NCBI RefSeq assembly: GCF_003149025.1
Contig: NZ_QGDV01000001.1
Coordinates: 434,001 to 498,000 of the forward strand
Source of the DNA: Rathayibacter iranicus NCPPB 2253 = VKM Ac-1602
Lineage (GTDB): Bacteria > Actinomycetota > Actinomycetes > Actinomycetales > Microbacteriaceae
Length of the DNA stretch: 64,000 nucleotides
Direction of reading: 5' to 3'
Part shown: in pieces, positions 1-8,290 of the stretch
Layout: each line of letters starts with the position of its first letter
Position numbering within the stretch: the stretch's first letter is position 1
Program-made: the position numbers and the translations under genes
The notes under the pieces: model-generated
What the model saw: the letters and a program-made list of their open reading frames with translations, nothing else
The model's database searches: none
What the model was told of the DNA's origin: nothing

Positions 1-1218
1 GGCCTCGGGATTGATCGGCTCGCCGACCGAGCCGAGCAGCCGCAGGCTCGAGAGGTCGAAGCGCTGCGGTATTTGTCTGCCCAGTTTCATACACGAGCGG
101 ATCGCTGTAGGCGCCGTGTAGAGAATCGTCACGCCGTGCTTCTCGATGATCTCCCACCAGCGGCCCGGGTGTGGGCTGTCGGGAGTGCCCTCGTACATCA
201 CCTGGGTGGCGCCGTTGGCGAGCGGGCCGTAGACGACGTAGCTGTGACCGGTGATCCAGCCCACGTCGGCCGTCGACCAGTAAACGTCCGTCGCGGGGCG
301 CAGATCGAACACCTCGCGGTGCGTGAAGGCCACCTGTGTGAGGTAGCCGCCGCTGGTGTGCAGGATGCCCTTTGGCTTACCCGTGGTGCCGCTGGTGTAG
401 AGGATGAACAGTGGCTGCTCGGCGGGGAATGGCTTCGCAACGTGGTCGGCGTCGACCGCGACGATCTCGTCGTGCCACCACAGGTCGCGGCCCTCGTGCC
501 ACTTCACCTCATTGCCACCGCGGCGCACCACGAGGACGTGCCGCACGCTGGACTCACCGCCGAGGGCGAGAGCCGCGTCGACGGCGGGCTTCAGCGGCGA
601 GACCGCGCCCTTGCGCCAGCCGCCGTCGGCGGTGATGACGAGCGCCGCCTCCGCATCGTCGATGCGCGCCCGCAAGCTCTCGGCGCTGAAGCCGCCGAAG
701 ACGACCGAGTGGACCGCTCCCAGGCGGGCGACGGCGAGCATGGCGACGACAGCCTCTGGGATCATCGGCAGGTAGATTGCGACCCGATCGCCAGCCCGAA
801 TACCGAGGCTGGTCAGGAGGTTTGCCGCACGTTTCACCTCGGCGGTGAGCTCGGCGTAGGTGATCGAGCGGGAGTCGCCGGGCTCGCCCTCCCAGTGGAT
901 CGCGATGCGGTCACCGTGGCCTGCGAGCACGTGCCGGTCGAGGCAGTTGTAGGAGACATTCAGCTCGCCGTCGTCGAACCACGTCGCGAATGGCGCCTCG
1001 CTCCAATCGAGGATCTTCGTGAACGGCCGGTGCCAGTGCAGAAGCTCTCGGCTACGAGCCGCCCAAAAGGCGAGGCGGTCGGCAGCGGCCTCGTTATAGA
1101 GCGCAGCGGTCGCCGCGGCGTCCCTCGCGACCTCGATGGGCGGTGGGAAGCGGCGAGTCTCGTGCAGCAGGTTGTCGATGGCCGAACCGGTGCCGGAGGC
1201 GTCGAGGGAAGTGGACAT
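1..1218 (-). CDS. acs: Acetyl-CoA synthetase, 5' part (gene runs off the window)
   Basis: Activates acetate with ATP and CoA to acetyl-CoA through acetyl-AMP, in the cytoplasm. The 406 codons in the window read without a stop from the ATG at 1216-1218. They carry the N-terminal Acs region (PFTKILDWSEAPFATWFDDG, NVSYNCLDRH), the adenylate-forming P-loop YTSGTTGKPKG near residue 265-280, and GSVGEPINPEA at the edge. That is about 60% of a usual 650-residue Acs; the C-terminal lid domain lies outside. It diverges from the tad operon, with a small RNA gene between. Identity is secure at family level. Substrate preference for acetate rather than propionate is inferred from the close match to Acs. 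Confidence 0.93.
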   Translation of the reverse strand, partial: MSTSLDASGTGSAIDNLLHETRRFPPPIEVARDAAATAALYNEAAADRLAFWAARSRELLHWHRPFTKILDWSEAPFATWFDDGELNVSYNCLDRHVLAGHGDRIAIHWEGEPGDSRSITYAELTAEVKRAANLLTSLGIRAGDRVAIYLPMIPEAVVAMLAVARLGAVHSVVFGGFSAESLRARIDDAEAALVITADGGWRKGAVSPLKPAVDAALALGGESSVRHVLVVRRGGNEVKWHEGRDLWWHDEIVAVDADHVAKPFPAEQPLFILYTSGTTGKPKGILHTSGGYLTQVAFTHREVFDLRPATDVYWSTADVGWITGHSYVVYGPLANGATQVMYEGTPDSPHPGRWWEIIEKHGVTILYTAPTAIRSCMKLGRQIPQRFDLSSLRLLGSVGEPINPEA

Positions 1219-1385
1219 CTGCGATTCGCTCCTTTGCGAGTGCGACGTTCGCCGACGCGCGCGGCCGGCTGGCACCACCGTATCGCTCAGCCCGGGCAGC
1301 GACGGTGCAGACCGGAGGGTGCAGGCGCGGAACCTGAGTGTCCGGACCGCTTCTGATAAGAGTCAGCCGAGAACGGAGCACGGAC

Positions 1386-1414
1386 TTGGCGATTCGCGAT
1401 CTTTCCCCTAGAGT
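1386..1414 (+). promoter_or_regulatory. Candidate sigma-70-type promoter of the 6C RNA
   Basis: TTGGCG at 1386-1391 and TAGAGT at 1409-1414 are separated by 17 bases. This would start transcription about 25 bases before the first C-loop hairpin. The call comes from the sequence only; no start site has been mapped. Confidence 0.45.
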
Positions 1415-1439
1415 TGCATACGGCCGAATGAACTTCGGC

Positions 1440-1515
1440 TCAGCGGCGCAAGTGATTCCCCCCAATCCAGCGCCGCCGAGGCGGCACCTGTTCCCCCCAA
1501 TGGGTGCCGCCCCCT
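1440..1515 (+). ncRNA. 6C-type small RNA (two hairpins with six-C loops)
   Basis: There are two adjacent hairpins, each with exactly six cytosines in the loop. The first is 1444-1475: stem CGGCGC/GCGCCG, inner GATT/AATC, C run 1458-1463. The second is 1480-1511: 9-bp stem GGCGGCACC/GGTGCCGCC, C run 1493-1498. This is the defining architecture of the actinobacterial 6C RNA family. In mycobacteria the homologue (B11) also sits beside the tad/ssd genes, so position supports the call. A candidate promoter lies just upstream and a strong hairpin at 1543-1583 may end the transcript. The exact 5' and 3' ends are not known. Confidence 0.85.
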
Positions 1516-1542
1516 TCTTCCCGCCGGACCGTGTTCGGCGGA

Positions 1543-1583
1543 ACGAACGCCCCCGCTCGAGCCTGGTTCGCGGGGGCGTTCGT
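1543..1583. terminator. Strong GC hairpin, possible end of the 6C transcript
   Basis: A perfect 14-bp stem pairs 1543-1556 with 1570-1583 around a 13-base loop. There is no clear U tract after it, as is common in actinobacterial terminators. It lies between the 6C RNA and tadA and could insulate the pilus operon. Confidence 0.5.
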
Positions 1584-1671
1584 CGTTCCTCCCCAGGCTT
1601 GTCCTGTCAGCGCTGTCCACAGATCCGCCTCCTCGCCACCGCCTTGGCCGTCGCAGTCTTAGCGTGCGGGG

Positions 1672-2688
1672 ATGAGCCCTGACTTCGTGCCCCTTGTTCC
1701 GCCCGAGCATCGCCGTGACCAGACGCCCGTGCGTCCGGCAGCGGCCGGCCTCGGCCTCCTCGCACCTCACGCGGCCGATCCCGCGGTGACGGACCTGTTC
1801 GTCAACGGGGACTCTGGTCTGTGGGTCGATCGAGGTGGCGGGGTGGAAAGGGTGCCGGAGTGGACGCTCGACGCCGCGGGCGTGCGTCGCCTCGCCGTCG
1901 CCCTCGTTGCGGCCGGCGGCAGGCACGTCGATGAGGCGAGCCCTTGCGTCGACGTGCGTCTGCGGCACGGCGTGCGAGTCCATGTGGTGCTGCCACCCGT
2001 CGCCACCGGCGGGGCCCTCATCTCGGTTCGGGTGCCGCGCGCAGACTCCTGGACGCTCGGCGAACTTCAGGTCGCGGGGATGCTCGATGCGCTCGGTGTG
2101 CAGCTACTGCGGAGGGCGGTGCGCGAGCGGTGGAACCTCCTGATCACCGGCGCCGGCGGATCGGGCAAGACCACGTTGCTCGGTGCGCTCCTCGGCGCCG
2201 CTCCGTCCTCCGAGCGGATTGTGACGATCGAGGACGTCGGAGAGCTGCGTCCCGCGCATCCACACGTCGTGTCGCTCGAATCGCGGCAGCCAAACCTCGA
2301 GGGCGCGGGAGCGGTCGGCCTCGATCGGCTGGTGCGGGAGGCGCTGCGGATGCGGCCGGACCGGCTCGTACTCGGCGAGTGCCGGGGCATCGAGCTGCGA
2401 GAGCTGCTCTCGGCGCTGAACACCGGGCACGACGGCGGTGCCGGGACACTGCACGCCAACTCACTCGAGGACGTTCCGGCGCGCCTCGAAGCACTCGGGG
2501 TACTCGCCGGGTGGGGACCGGAGGCGATCGCCCGGCAGACAGTGAGCGCGATTGATCTCGTCCTGCACCTGGAGCGACGCGGCGGCCGGCGCAGGCTTGC
2601 AGCATCGGGCATCTTCGCGCTCGATTCAGCCGGACGGCTTCGCGTCGAGGAGAGCGCGCTACCGCCGCGCTCGCGGTCGAAGCGGTGA
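1672..2688 (+). CDS. tadA: TadA/CpaF-type pilus assembly ATPase
   Basis: This is the secretion ATPase that powers assembly of a Flp/Tad-type pilus at the inner face of the membrane. The 338 residues include the Walker A motif GAGGSGKTT (about residue 160), the Asp box region TIEDVGELR, a Walker B-like RPDRLVLGECRG and the His-box segment GTLHANS. It is shorter than typical CpaF because the N-terminal extension is reduced. The ATG at 1672 is first in the operon. The next gene starts inside its stop codon (GTGA overlap), so the two are translationally coupled. No ssd/cpaE-like gene precedes it in the window. Confidence 0.9.
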   Translation: MSPDFVPLVPPEHRRDQTPVRPAAAGLGLLAPHAADPAVTDLFVNGDSGLWVDRGGGVERVPEWTLDAAGVRRLAVALVAAGGRHVDEASPCVDVRLRHGVRVHVVLPPVATGGALISVRVPRADSWTLGELQVAGMLDALGVQLLRRAVRERWNLLITGAGGSGKTTLLGALLGAAPSSERIVTIEDVGELRPAHPHVVSLESRQPNLEGAGAVGLDRLVREALRMRPDRLVLGECRGIELRELLSALNTGHDGGAGTLHANSLEDVPARLEALGVLAGWGPEAIARQTVSAIDLVLHLERRGGRRRLAASGIFALDSAGRLRVEESALPPRSRSKR

Positions 2689-3755
2689 GCGGCGGAGACG
2701 AGGTCGACGAGGTCGCCGCAGTCGTGCAGCGGCTCGCCGTGCTCCTCGCGGCGGGGGTCGCTCCGGGATCCGCGCTGGGTCATCTCGCGGCGGCGGGGGG
2801 CTCGGGGCGCGGGGCGGCCCGTCGGCGTCGCCTGTTGCGTGCCGTGGCGGAGGAGGCGGCTCGCGGTGGCGATGTGTCGGTGGCGCTGCTTCGGGGACGT
2901 CCGGCCTCACGACGGGCGCCCCGCGCGGCAGGCCGTCGTCTAGCGCGGGGGCTGGTGGCGCGGGGGCCTGGTCGAGGAAAGCCACCTGACGCTTCGATCG
3001 GTGGTACGACGAAACGCCGGAGCGGGCCGATCGATGCCGAGGAGGAGGCGGCGTGGGCGGCGCTCGCCGCATGCTGGCGAGTGGCGACCGACTCCGGTGC
3101 TCCGGTCGCGGCGGCTTTGAACGAGCTGGCGGAGTCGCTCCGTGAGCTGGCGCGGGCGCGGCGCGACATTGAAGTGGCGCTTGCCGGTCCGTCGGCGACC
3201 GGACGTGTGGTGAGCGTACTGCCGGTCGTCGCCCTCGGGCTGGGTGCTCTGCTCGGTTTCGACGTCCTTGGCGTGCTCGTCGGGACCATTCCGGGTCTCG
3301 TGTGCCTCGTCGGTGGTCTGGGGTTGATGGCGGCTGCTCATGGGTGGACTCGTCGGCTGGTTCGGGGCGCGTCGACGGGCGATGCCGCTCCCGGGCTCGC
3401 GCTTGATCTGCTGGCGGTGGCGCTGGCCGGAGGCGGCTCCATCGACTCCGCGCGACACCGAGTGCTCGAGGCGTTGACGGAATGTGGAATCGGCGCGGGC
3501 GAGCAGGCGCTCGCTGGTGGCGAGGCAGTGCTGGCGCTCTCGCTGGCGGCGGGTGTGCCCGCCGGGCGCCTGCTGCGCAATGAAGCGGCGTTGACCCGGG
3601 CGCGCGCTGCCTCGGTCGCGCGGGAGCGCGCGGCACGACTCGGGGTGACGCTGATGCTGCCCCTGGGGGTCTGCGTCCTTCCGGCATTCCTGCTGCTCGG
3701 GGTCGCTCCGATGGTGGTGTCGGTGCTCCTCTCGACCTTCTCGGTTGCGATGTGA
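2685..3755 (+). CDS. TadB/TadC-like type II secretion F-domain membrane protein (apparently fused)
   Basis: This is the membrane platform protein of the tad pilus machine. The 356 residues start at a GTG overlapping the tadA stop. The N-terminal third is an Ala/Arg-rich cytoplasmic region. Paired hydrophobic helices follow at about residues 165-220 (VSVLPVVALGLGALLGFDVL and the next segment). A second F-domain-like helical region then contains LALDLLAVALAGGGSIDSA, and a C-terminal hydrophobic hairpin ends in VVSVLLSTFSVAM. Many actinobacteria encode TadB and TadC as two genes. Here one reading frame seems to carry both parts, though the domain split is an inference. It would act with the neighbouring ATPase and pilins. 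Confidence 0.8.
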   Translation: MSGGDEVDEVAAVVQRLAVLLAAGVAPGSALGHLAAAGGSGRGAARRRRLLRAVAEEAARGGDVSVALLRGRPASRRAPRAAGRRLARGLVARGPGRGKPPDASIGGTTKRRSGPIDAEEEAAWAALAACWRVATDSGAPVAAALNELAESLRELARARRDIEVALAGPSATGRVVSVLPVVALGLGALLGFDVLGVLVGTIPGLVCLVGGLGLMAAAHGWTRRLVRGASTGDAAPGLALDLLAVALAGGGSIDSARHRVLEALTECGIGAGEQALAGGEAVLALSLAAGVPAGRLLRNEAALTRARAASVARERAARLGVTLMLPLGVCVLPAFLLLGVAPMVVSVLLSTFSVAM

Positions 3756-3888
3756 CGGGTCACGGTGGCTCCTCCACAGCGGCCGGATTCCCGAACTCTC
3801 CACCGATCGGCGGTCCGAGTCCCGCGGCCGTTGGCGGTCCACGATCCTCGGAACAGGGGCACGAGACAGGGCGGAATGGAGCAGAACG

Positions 3889-4158
3889 ATGAATGGCGAG
3901 AGTGTGATCCACGGCAGAGGGAGCAGAAAGAAGGAACGGTGGTCCGAGACTCCGCGGCTGGACGGCACGGGGAGCGGACCTCTGGGATCGTGCGTGAGCG
4001 TACTGGGGGACGAGGAAGGATCGGCGACCGCGGAGTACGCGATCGCGACGATGGCCGCCGTCGGCTTCGCGGGCCTGCTGGTGGTGATCCTCAAGGGCGA
4101 CGAGGTGCGGGGGATCCTGACCGATCTGGTCACCCGAGCGCTCACGGCAGCAGGATGA
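3889..4158 (+). CDS. DUF4244 / Flp-pilin-like protein
   Basis: A small pilin-like protein of the tad locus, probably the major Flp-type subunit. The 89 residues contain the processing-site-like segment EEGSATAEYAIATMAAVGFA followed by one hydrophobic helix, the hallmark of actinobacterial DUF4244. A GGAG at 3878-3881, 7 bases before the ATG at 3889, fixes the start. An in-frame upstream start at 3745 lacks such a site and would overlap the previous gene. The stop overlaps the start of the next gene (ATGA). The N-terminal 45 residues are charged and would be removed if a prepilin peptidase cleaves before the hydrophobic helix. Confidence 0.8.
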   Translation: MNGESVIHGRGSRKKERWSETPRLDGTGSGPLGSCVSVLGDEEGSATAEYAIATMAAVGFAGLLVVILKGDEVRGILTDLVTRALTAAG

Positions 4159-4508
4159 GAGCGGTCGCGATCCTCCGCAGACGACTCGTGCAGGAGGAGG
4201 GCTCGGCTACCGCCGAACTCGCGCTGGTGTTGCCGGCGGTTGTGGCGGTGCTGGCGTTGTGCCTGGGGTCGGTGGTCTCAGCGGCGCAGTACGTGCGGCT
4301 CATTGATGCGGCGGCTGACGGGGCGCGCTCGGCTGCGAGGGGCGATGACCCGCGGGCGCCGGTCGCCCGCGCACAACCCCATGCCGTGGTGTCGACGCAG
4401 GAGCAGGACGGGCTGGTCTGCGTCGACGTTGCAGCCACGCTGCAGCCGGTCCCGGCGCTGGTCCTGCCAGTTTCCATCCGCTCGTGCGCGCTGGGGAGTG
4501 GACGGTGA
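4155..4508 (+). CDS. TadE-like pseudopilin
   Basis: 117 residues. EEGSATAELALVLPAVVAVL at the N-terminus is the TadE-type motif: a short charged leader, then E plus a hydrophobic helix. The rest is a small extracytoplasmic domain with two Cys (residues about 94 and 112) that could form a disulphide. TadE-like proteins are minor pseudopilins of Flp pili. The ATG at 4155 overlaps the stop of the DUF4244 gene, and its own stop overlaps the next GTG, so four genes are coupled in a row. Confidence 0.82.
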   Translation: MRAVAILRRRLVQEEGSATAELALVLPAVVAVLALCLGSVVSAAQYVRLIDAAADGARSAARGDDPRAPVARAQPHAVVSTQEQDGLVCVDVAATLQPVPALVLPVSIRSCALGSGR

Positions 4509-4852
4509 CGACACCAATGTGCGGTGCCGCTCAGGAGGACGGATCCGCGTCGATCGTTGCGGTCGCCGTCGTCGTGGGCACGATCCTGGTGACGATCGCG
4601 GTGCTCGTTGGGTGTGGCGCTGTTGTGGGGCATCAGCGTGCGGTGGCAGCCGCGGACGCGTCGGCGCTCGCCGCCGCGGACGTCGGGTCCGGTCTGGTGC
4701 CGGGGGAGCCGTGCGCAGAGGCCGAGCGTGTCGCGGTGGCGGGCGGAGCCTCCCTCCTCACCTGCAGGTTCGAGAGCGGCGTCGCGACTGTGGAGGTTGC
4801 GGTGGGGCCGCTGCCGCTGACGGCGCATTCGAGGGCCGGACCGCCGCCCTGA
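4505..4852 (+). CDS. Rv3654c-like TadE/helicase-neighbourhood pilus protein
   Basis: 115 residues from a GTG that overlaps the previous stop. The segment QEDGSASIVAVAVVVGTILV is followed by a long hydrophobic helix and then by HQRAVAAADASALAAADVGS, the A-x-x-A-D-x-x-A-L-A-A-A-D signature of the Rv3654c-like family at the end of actinobacterial tad operons. Two Cys (GEPCAEAE and LLTCRFE) are typical. It is probably a membrane-anchored minor pilin-like component. Its exact role is not established. Confidence 0.78.
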   Translation: MTTPMCGAAQEDGSASIVAVAVVVGTILVTIAVLVGCGAVVGHQRAVAAADASALAAADVGSGLVPGEPCAEAERVAVAGGASLLTCRFESGVATVEVAVGPLPLTAHSRAGPPP

Positions 4853-4879
4853 TGGACGTTCGAGGACGTGGTCGTCGAC

Positions 4880-4915
4880 GCCGCTCCGTTCGCCCCGGTG
4901 GAAGAGGGGAGCGGC
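4880..4915. terminator. Hairpin between convergent tad operon and small minus-strand gene
   Basis: An 8-bp stem, GCCGCTCC (4880-4887) and GGAGCGGC (4908-4915), with a 20-base loop. Its position between two convergent genes suits a bidirectional terminator. The evidence is weak because there is no U tract. Confidence 0.3.
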
Positions 4916-4922
4916 GCGCCGA

Positions 4923-5162
4923 TCACACCGAGCTGAGGCGCTGGTAGCGGTACGCGGCAGCCGTCGGCAGGGAGCCCGCGCCCTCGTCGTGCTCGAATCC
5001 GCCCGAGAGGAGGTAGATGTAGTGAGAGCCCTCCCGGGCGCTCGCGATTTCGAGTCGAGCGGCCGGAGCGGAGTCGCTGCCGTACGAGCGGCGGAGGGTC
5101 TTGCCCTCCAGCGGACCGTCAAGGAGCTTGGCGGTGTAGGCGGAAGTGGTAGTGGTATGCAT
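4923..5162 (-). CDS. Small conserved protein of unknown function
   Basis: About 79 residues beginning MHTTTTSAYTAKLLDGPLEG. It contains YIYLLSGGFEHDEG and ends AYRYQRLSSV. The alternating polar/hydrophobic pattern suggests a small beta-rich domain. I do not recognise a function. In-frame ATG codons at 5183 and 5171 are also possible starts and none has a clear ribosome-binding site. I chose 5162 because homologous-looking sequence (TAKLxDGPLEGKTL) begins there. It is convergent with the tad operon and divergent from topA. Confidence 0.6.
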   Translation of the reverse strand: MHTTTTSAYTAKLLDGPLEGKTLRRSYGSDSAPAARLEIASAREGSHYIYLLSGGFEHDEGAGSLPTAAAYRYQRLSSV

Positions 5163-5449
5163 CGTTGCCATGCCGTTTATCATGCGCTGATCGGCGCCGC
5201 CCGTCACCCCGTGCTGCGCGGGCGGAGCCGATGGCGCAGAGGTGGCACCCGCCTGGCGTCGTGAGCCCCCCGAGGTAGAGGGAGGGGGCAGGACGTCCGG
5301 AGTCAGTGTGTATGGTGTGCCTGTCGGACGCTCCGCCAATGCGGACGCGTGTCCGTTCGTCGCACCACGTCCCCGCGCACCGCCTCCCCGCAGCAGGGGA
5401 TCATCGGACCACTGGTCGTCCAACCCGACAGCATCAATCGAGGAGAACT

Positions 5450-8290
5450 GTGTCCGGCACGAAGAAGCTGGTGATCGTCGAGTCACCGGCGAAAGCCAAG
5501 ACCATCGCCCAGTACCTGGGCGACGGCTACGAGGTGCTCGCTTCCGTCGGGCACATCCGCGACCTTATTGAGCCGAAGAACCTTCCTCCGGAGCTGAAAA
5601 AGGGCCCGCTGGGCAAGTTTTCCGTCGATGTCGACAACGGCTTCGAGCCGTACTACGTCGTCTCCGACCAAAAGAAGAAGACGGTCGCCGATCTCAAACG
5701 CGCCCTTAAGAACGCCGACGAACTTTATCTCGCCACTGATGAGGATCGCGAAGGCGAGGCCATCGCATGGCATCTCCTCGAAGAACTCAAGCCCAAGGTG
5801 CCCGTGCACCGAATGGTCTTTCACGAGATCACGAAGGACGCGATTCAGAAAGCCCGCGACAACACCCGCGACATCGATACGTCCCTCGTTGACGCGCAGG
5901 AGACCCGCCGCATCCTCGACCGGCTGTACGGATACGAGATCTCCCCCGTCCTGTGGCGCAAAGTCGGACCCGGGCTCTCCGCCGGACGCGTACAGTCCGC
6001 GGCCACCCGCCTCGTCGTCGACCGTGAGCGCGAGCGTCTCGCCTTTGTCTCGGCGACCTACTGGGACCTTGCAACCGTGCTCGCCCCCGAGTCCGATACG
6101 GCGGCGGCTTTTGACGCGCGCCTGGCGCGGCTCGACGGCAAGCGTGTCGGGAGTGGGCGCGACTTCGACGATCGCGGCCAGCTGAAGAGCGACGTGACTG
6201 TCCTCGACGAGGCGGGTGCCGGCGCGCTCGCGGTGGCGCTGCGTGATCCGGCCACCACCGTGCGGGTGTCAAACCTTGAGTCCAAGCCCTACTCGCGCCG
6301 CCCCGCAGCCCCGTTCACCACCTCGACGCTCCAGCAGGAGGCGGCGCGCAAGCTCCGCTTCTCGGCGCGCCAGACGATGAGCGTCGCGCAGTCGCTCTAC
6401 GAGAACGGCTTCATCACCTATATGAGGACCGATTCGCCCGGGCTCTCGCAGCAGGCTCTGAACGCGGCGCGGACGCAGGCGGCGTCGCTGTACGGGTCCG
6501 AGACCGTGCCCGACAAGCCGCGTCTCTACTCCGGCAAGAACAAGAACGCGCAAGAGGCGCATGAGGCGATCCGCCCCGCAGGCGAGACGTTCCGCACTCC
6601 CGATCAGCTTTCGGGCACTCTCCGTGGCAACGACCTGCGCCTGTACGAACTTATCTGGAAGCGCACGGTCGCCTCGCAAATGGCGGACGCGAAGGGGTCG
6701 ACGGCGACAGTGACGATCCTGGCCGAGCCGACAGGTGACATCGCTCAGACCGCCGAGTTCACTGCATCCGGAACCGTCATCACCTTCCGCGGATTCCTCC
6801 TCGCATACGAAGAGGGCCGCGACGAGGAGCGTCACGGCGCCCGCGACGACAAGGATGCCAAGTTGCCTCCGCTCGAGGTCGGCCAGAGCCTGGTCGTCTC
6901 GGAGGTCGAGGCCAAGGGCCACGAGACCTCACCGCCCCCGCGCTATACGGAGGCCAGCCTCGTCAAGTCGCTCGAAGAGCTGGGGATCGGGCGCCCCTCG
7001 ACCTACGCCTCGATCATCTCGACCATCGTCGATCGAGGCTACGTCACCCCTCGCGGCACGGCGCTCGTGCCCAACTGGATCGCTTTCTCGGTCGTGCGCC
7101 TGCTCGAGGATTTCTTCTCCGACCTGGTCGAATACGACTTCACGGCCGAGATGGAAGGTGATCTTGACCGGATCGCCGGCGGCGAGGAGGACCGCGTTAC
7201 GTGGCTTAACCGCTTTTACTTCGGCGGCGGCACCCACCCCGGGCTCCGCCACGTTGTCGACAACCTCGGCGAGATCGACGCGAAGAGCATCAACTCGCTT
7301 CGGATCACCGACGACATCACGTTGCGGATCGGCAAGTACGGGCCCTACCTCGAAGTCGCGCAGGAAGAGGGTCAGGAGGCGCCTCGCCGGGTGAACCTGC
7401 CGCTCGAACTCGCACCCGACGAACTCACCCCGGCCAAGGCGCAGGAACTTGTCGATGCGCCAGTGCAGACGGACCGCGTGCTTGGCAGCAACCCCGAGAC
7501 GGGCAAGACCGTGGTTGTCAAGGACGGCCGGTTCGGCCCGTACGTCACCGAGACCGATCCAGAACCCGAGCCGACCGCCGACCGGACCACCGGAGAGATT
7601 GTCGAGCCAGCGCCCGCGAAGCGCGGCACCAAGAAGCCGGCCGTCGTGAAGCCGCGTACGTCCTCCCTGTTCAAGTCGATGGACGTCGCGTCGATCGACT
7701 TGGCGACAGCGCTGCGTCTGCTCGACCTGCCACGCACGGTGGGTGCGGATCCCGAGAGCGGCGAGCCGATCACCGCGCAGAACGGGCGGTACGGTCCCTA
7801 CATCAAGAAGGGCACCGACAGTCGATCTCTGACGAGTGAGGACCAGATCTTCGAGGTCGATCTGCCAGCGGCGCTCGAGATCTTCGCGCAGCCCAAGTAC
7901 GGCGCCCGCCGTGCCTCGAGCGCTCTCAAGGAGTTCGACGCCGACCCCGTCAGTGGAAAGCCGATTCGTATCCGTGACGGCCGCTTCGGCGCTTACGTGA
8001 CTGACGGTGAAACCAACGTCACGATCTCGAAGGGTCTGACGATCGAGGAGATCGACTTTGAGCAGGCGGTCCAGATGCTCGCCGACAAGCGGGCCAAGGG
8101 TCCGGCCAAGAAGGCGCCGGCTAAGCGGGCACCGGCGAAGAAGCCGGCCGCGAAGACGACAGCGGCTGCCAAGACGACGGCCGCGAAGGCGACGACTGCC
8201 AAGGCGACCGCCGCGAAGAAGCCTGCTACAACGAGGACGGCCGCGAAGAAGCCTGCCGCTCCCAAGACGACGGGCGCGACGGAGTCGTGA
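5450..8290 (+). CDS. topA: DNA topoisomerase I
   Basis: Type IA topoisomerase that relaxes negative supercoils through a 5'-phosphotyrosine link. 946 residues start at the GTG preceded by AGGAG (5441-5445). Longer in-frame starts upstream have no such site. KKLVIVESPAKAKTIAQYLG opens the Toprim domain and DEDREGEAIAWH carries its acidic metal residues. The catalytic tyrosine is Y324 in GFITYMRTDS. Repeated C-terminal topoisomerase modules contain GPY/GRFG-type motifs (e.g. DGRFGPYVTE, NGRYGPYIK, DGRFGAYV). The protein ends in a long Lys/Ala-rich basic tail, usual in actinobacteria, in place of the zinc fingers of E. coli TopA. tmk starts inside its stop. Confidence 0.96.
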   Translation: MSGTKKLVIVESPAKAKTIAQYLGDGYEVLASVGHIRDLIEPKNLPPELKKGPLGKFSVDVDNGFEPYYVVSDQKKKTVADLKRALKNADELYLATDEDREGEAIAWHLLEELKPKVPVHRMVFHEITKDAIQKARDNTRDIDTSLVDAQETRRILDRLYGYEISPVLWRKVGPGLSAGRVQSAATRLVVDRERERLAFVSATYWDLATVLAPESDTAAAFDARLARLDGKRVGSGRDFDDRGQLKSDVTVLDEAGAGALAVALRDPATTVRVSNLESKPYSRRPAAPFTTSTLQQEAARKLRFSARQTMSVAQSLYENGFITYMRTDSPGLSQQALNAARTQAASLYGSETVPDKPRLYSGKNKNAQEAHEAIRPAGETFRTPDQLSGTLRGNDLRLYELIWKRTVASQMADAKGSTATVTILAEPTGDIAQTAEFTASGTVITFRGFLLAYEEGRDEERHGARDDKDAKLPPLEVGQSLVVSEVEAKGHETSPPPRYTEASLVKSLEELGIGRPSTYASIISTIVDRGYVTPRGTALVPNWIAFSVVRLLEDFFSDLVEYDFTAEMEGDLDRIAGGEEDRVTWLNRFYFGGGTHPGLRHVVDNLGEIDAKSINSLRITDDITLRIGKYGPYLEVAQEEGQEAPRRVNLPLELAPDELTPAKAQELVDAPVQTDRVLGSNPETGKTVVVKDGRFGPYVTETDPEPEPTADRTTGEIVEPAPAKRGTKKPAVVKPRTSSLFKSMDVASIDLATALRLLDLPRTVGADPESGEPITAQNGRYGPYIKKGTDSRSLTSEDQIFEVDLPAALEIFAQPKYGARRASSALKEFDADPVSGKPIRIRDGRFGAYVTDGETNVTISKGLTIEEIDFEQAVQMLADKRAKGPAKKAPAKRAPAKKPAAKTTAAAKTTAAKATTAKATAAKKPATTRTAAKKPAAPKTTGATES

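Noticed and set aside
73-1356. Long plus-strand open frame across the start of the window
   Set aside because: It is antisense to acs, whose protein motifs are unmistakable. High GC content opens such opposite-strand frames throughout the window.
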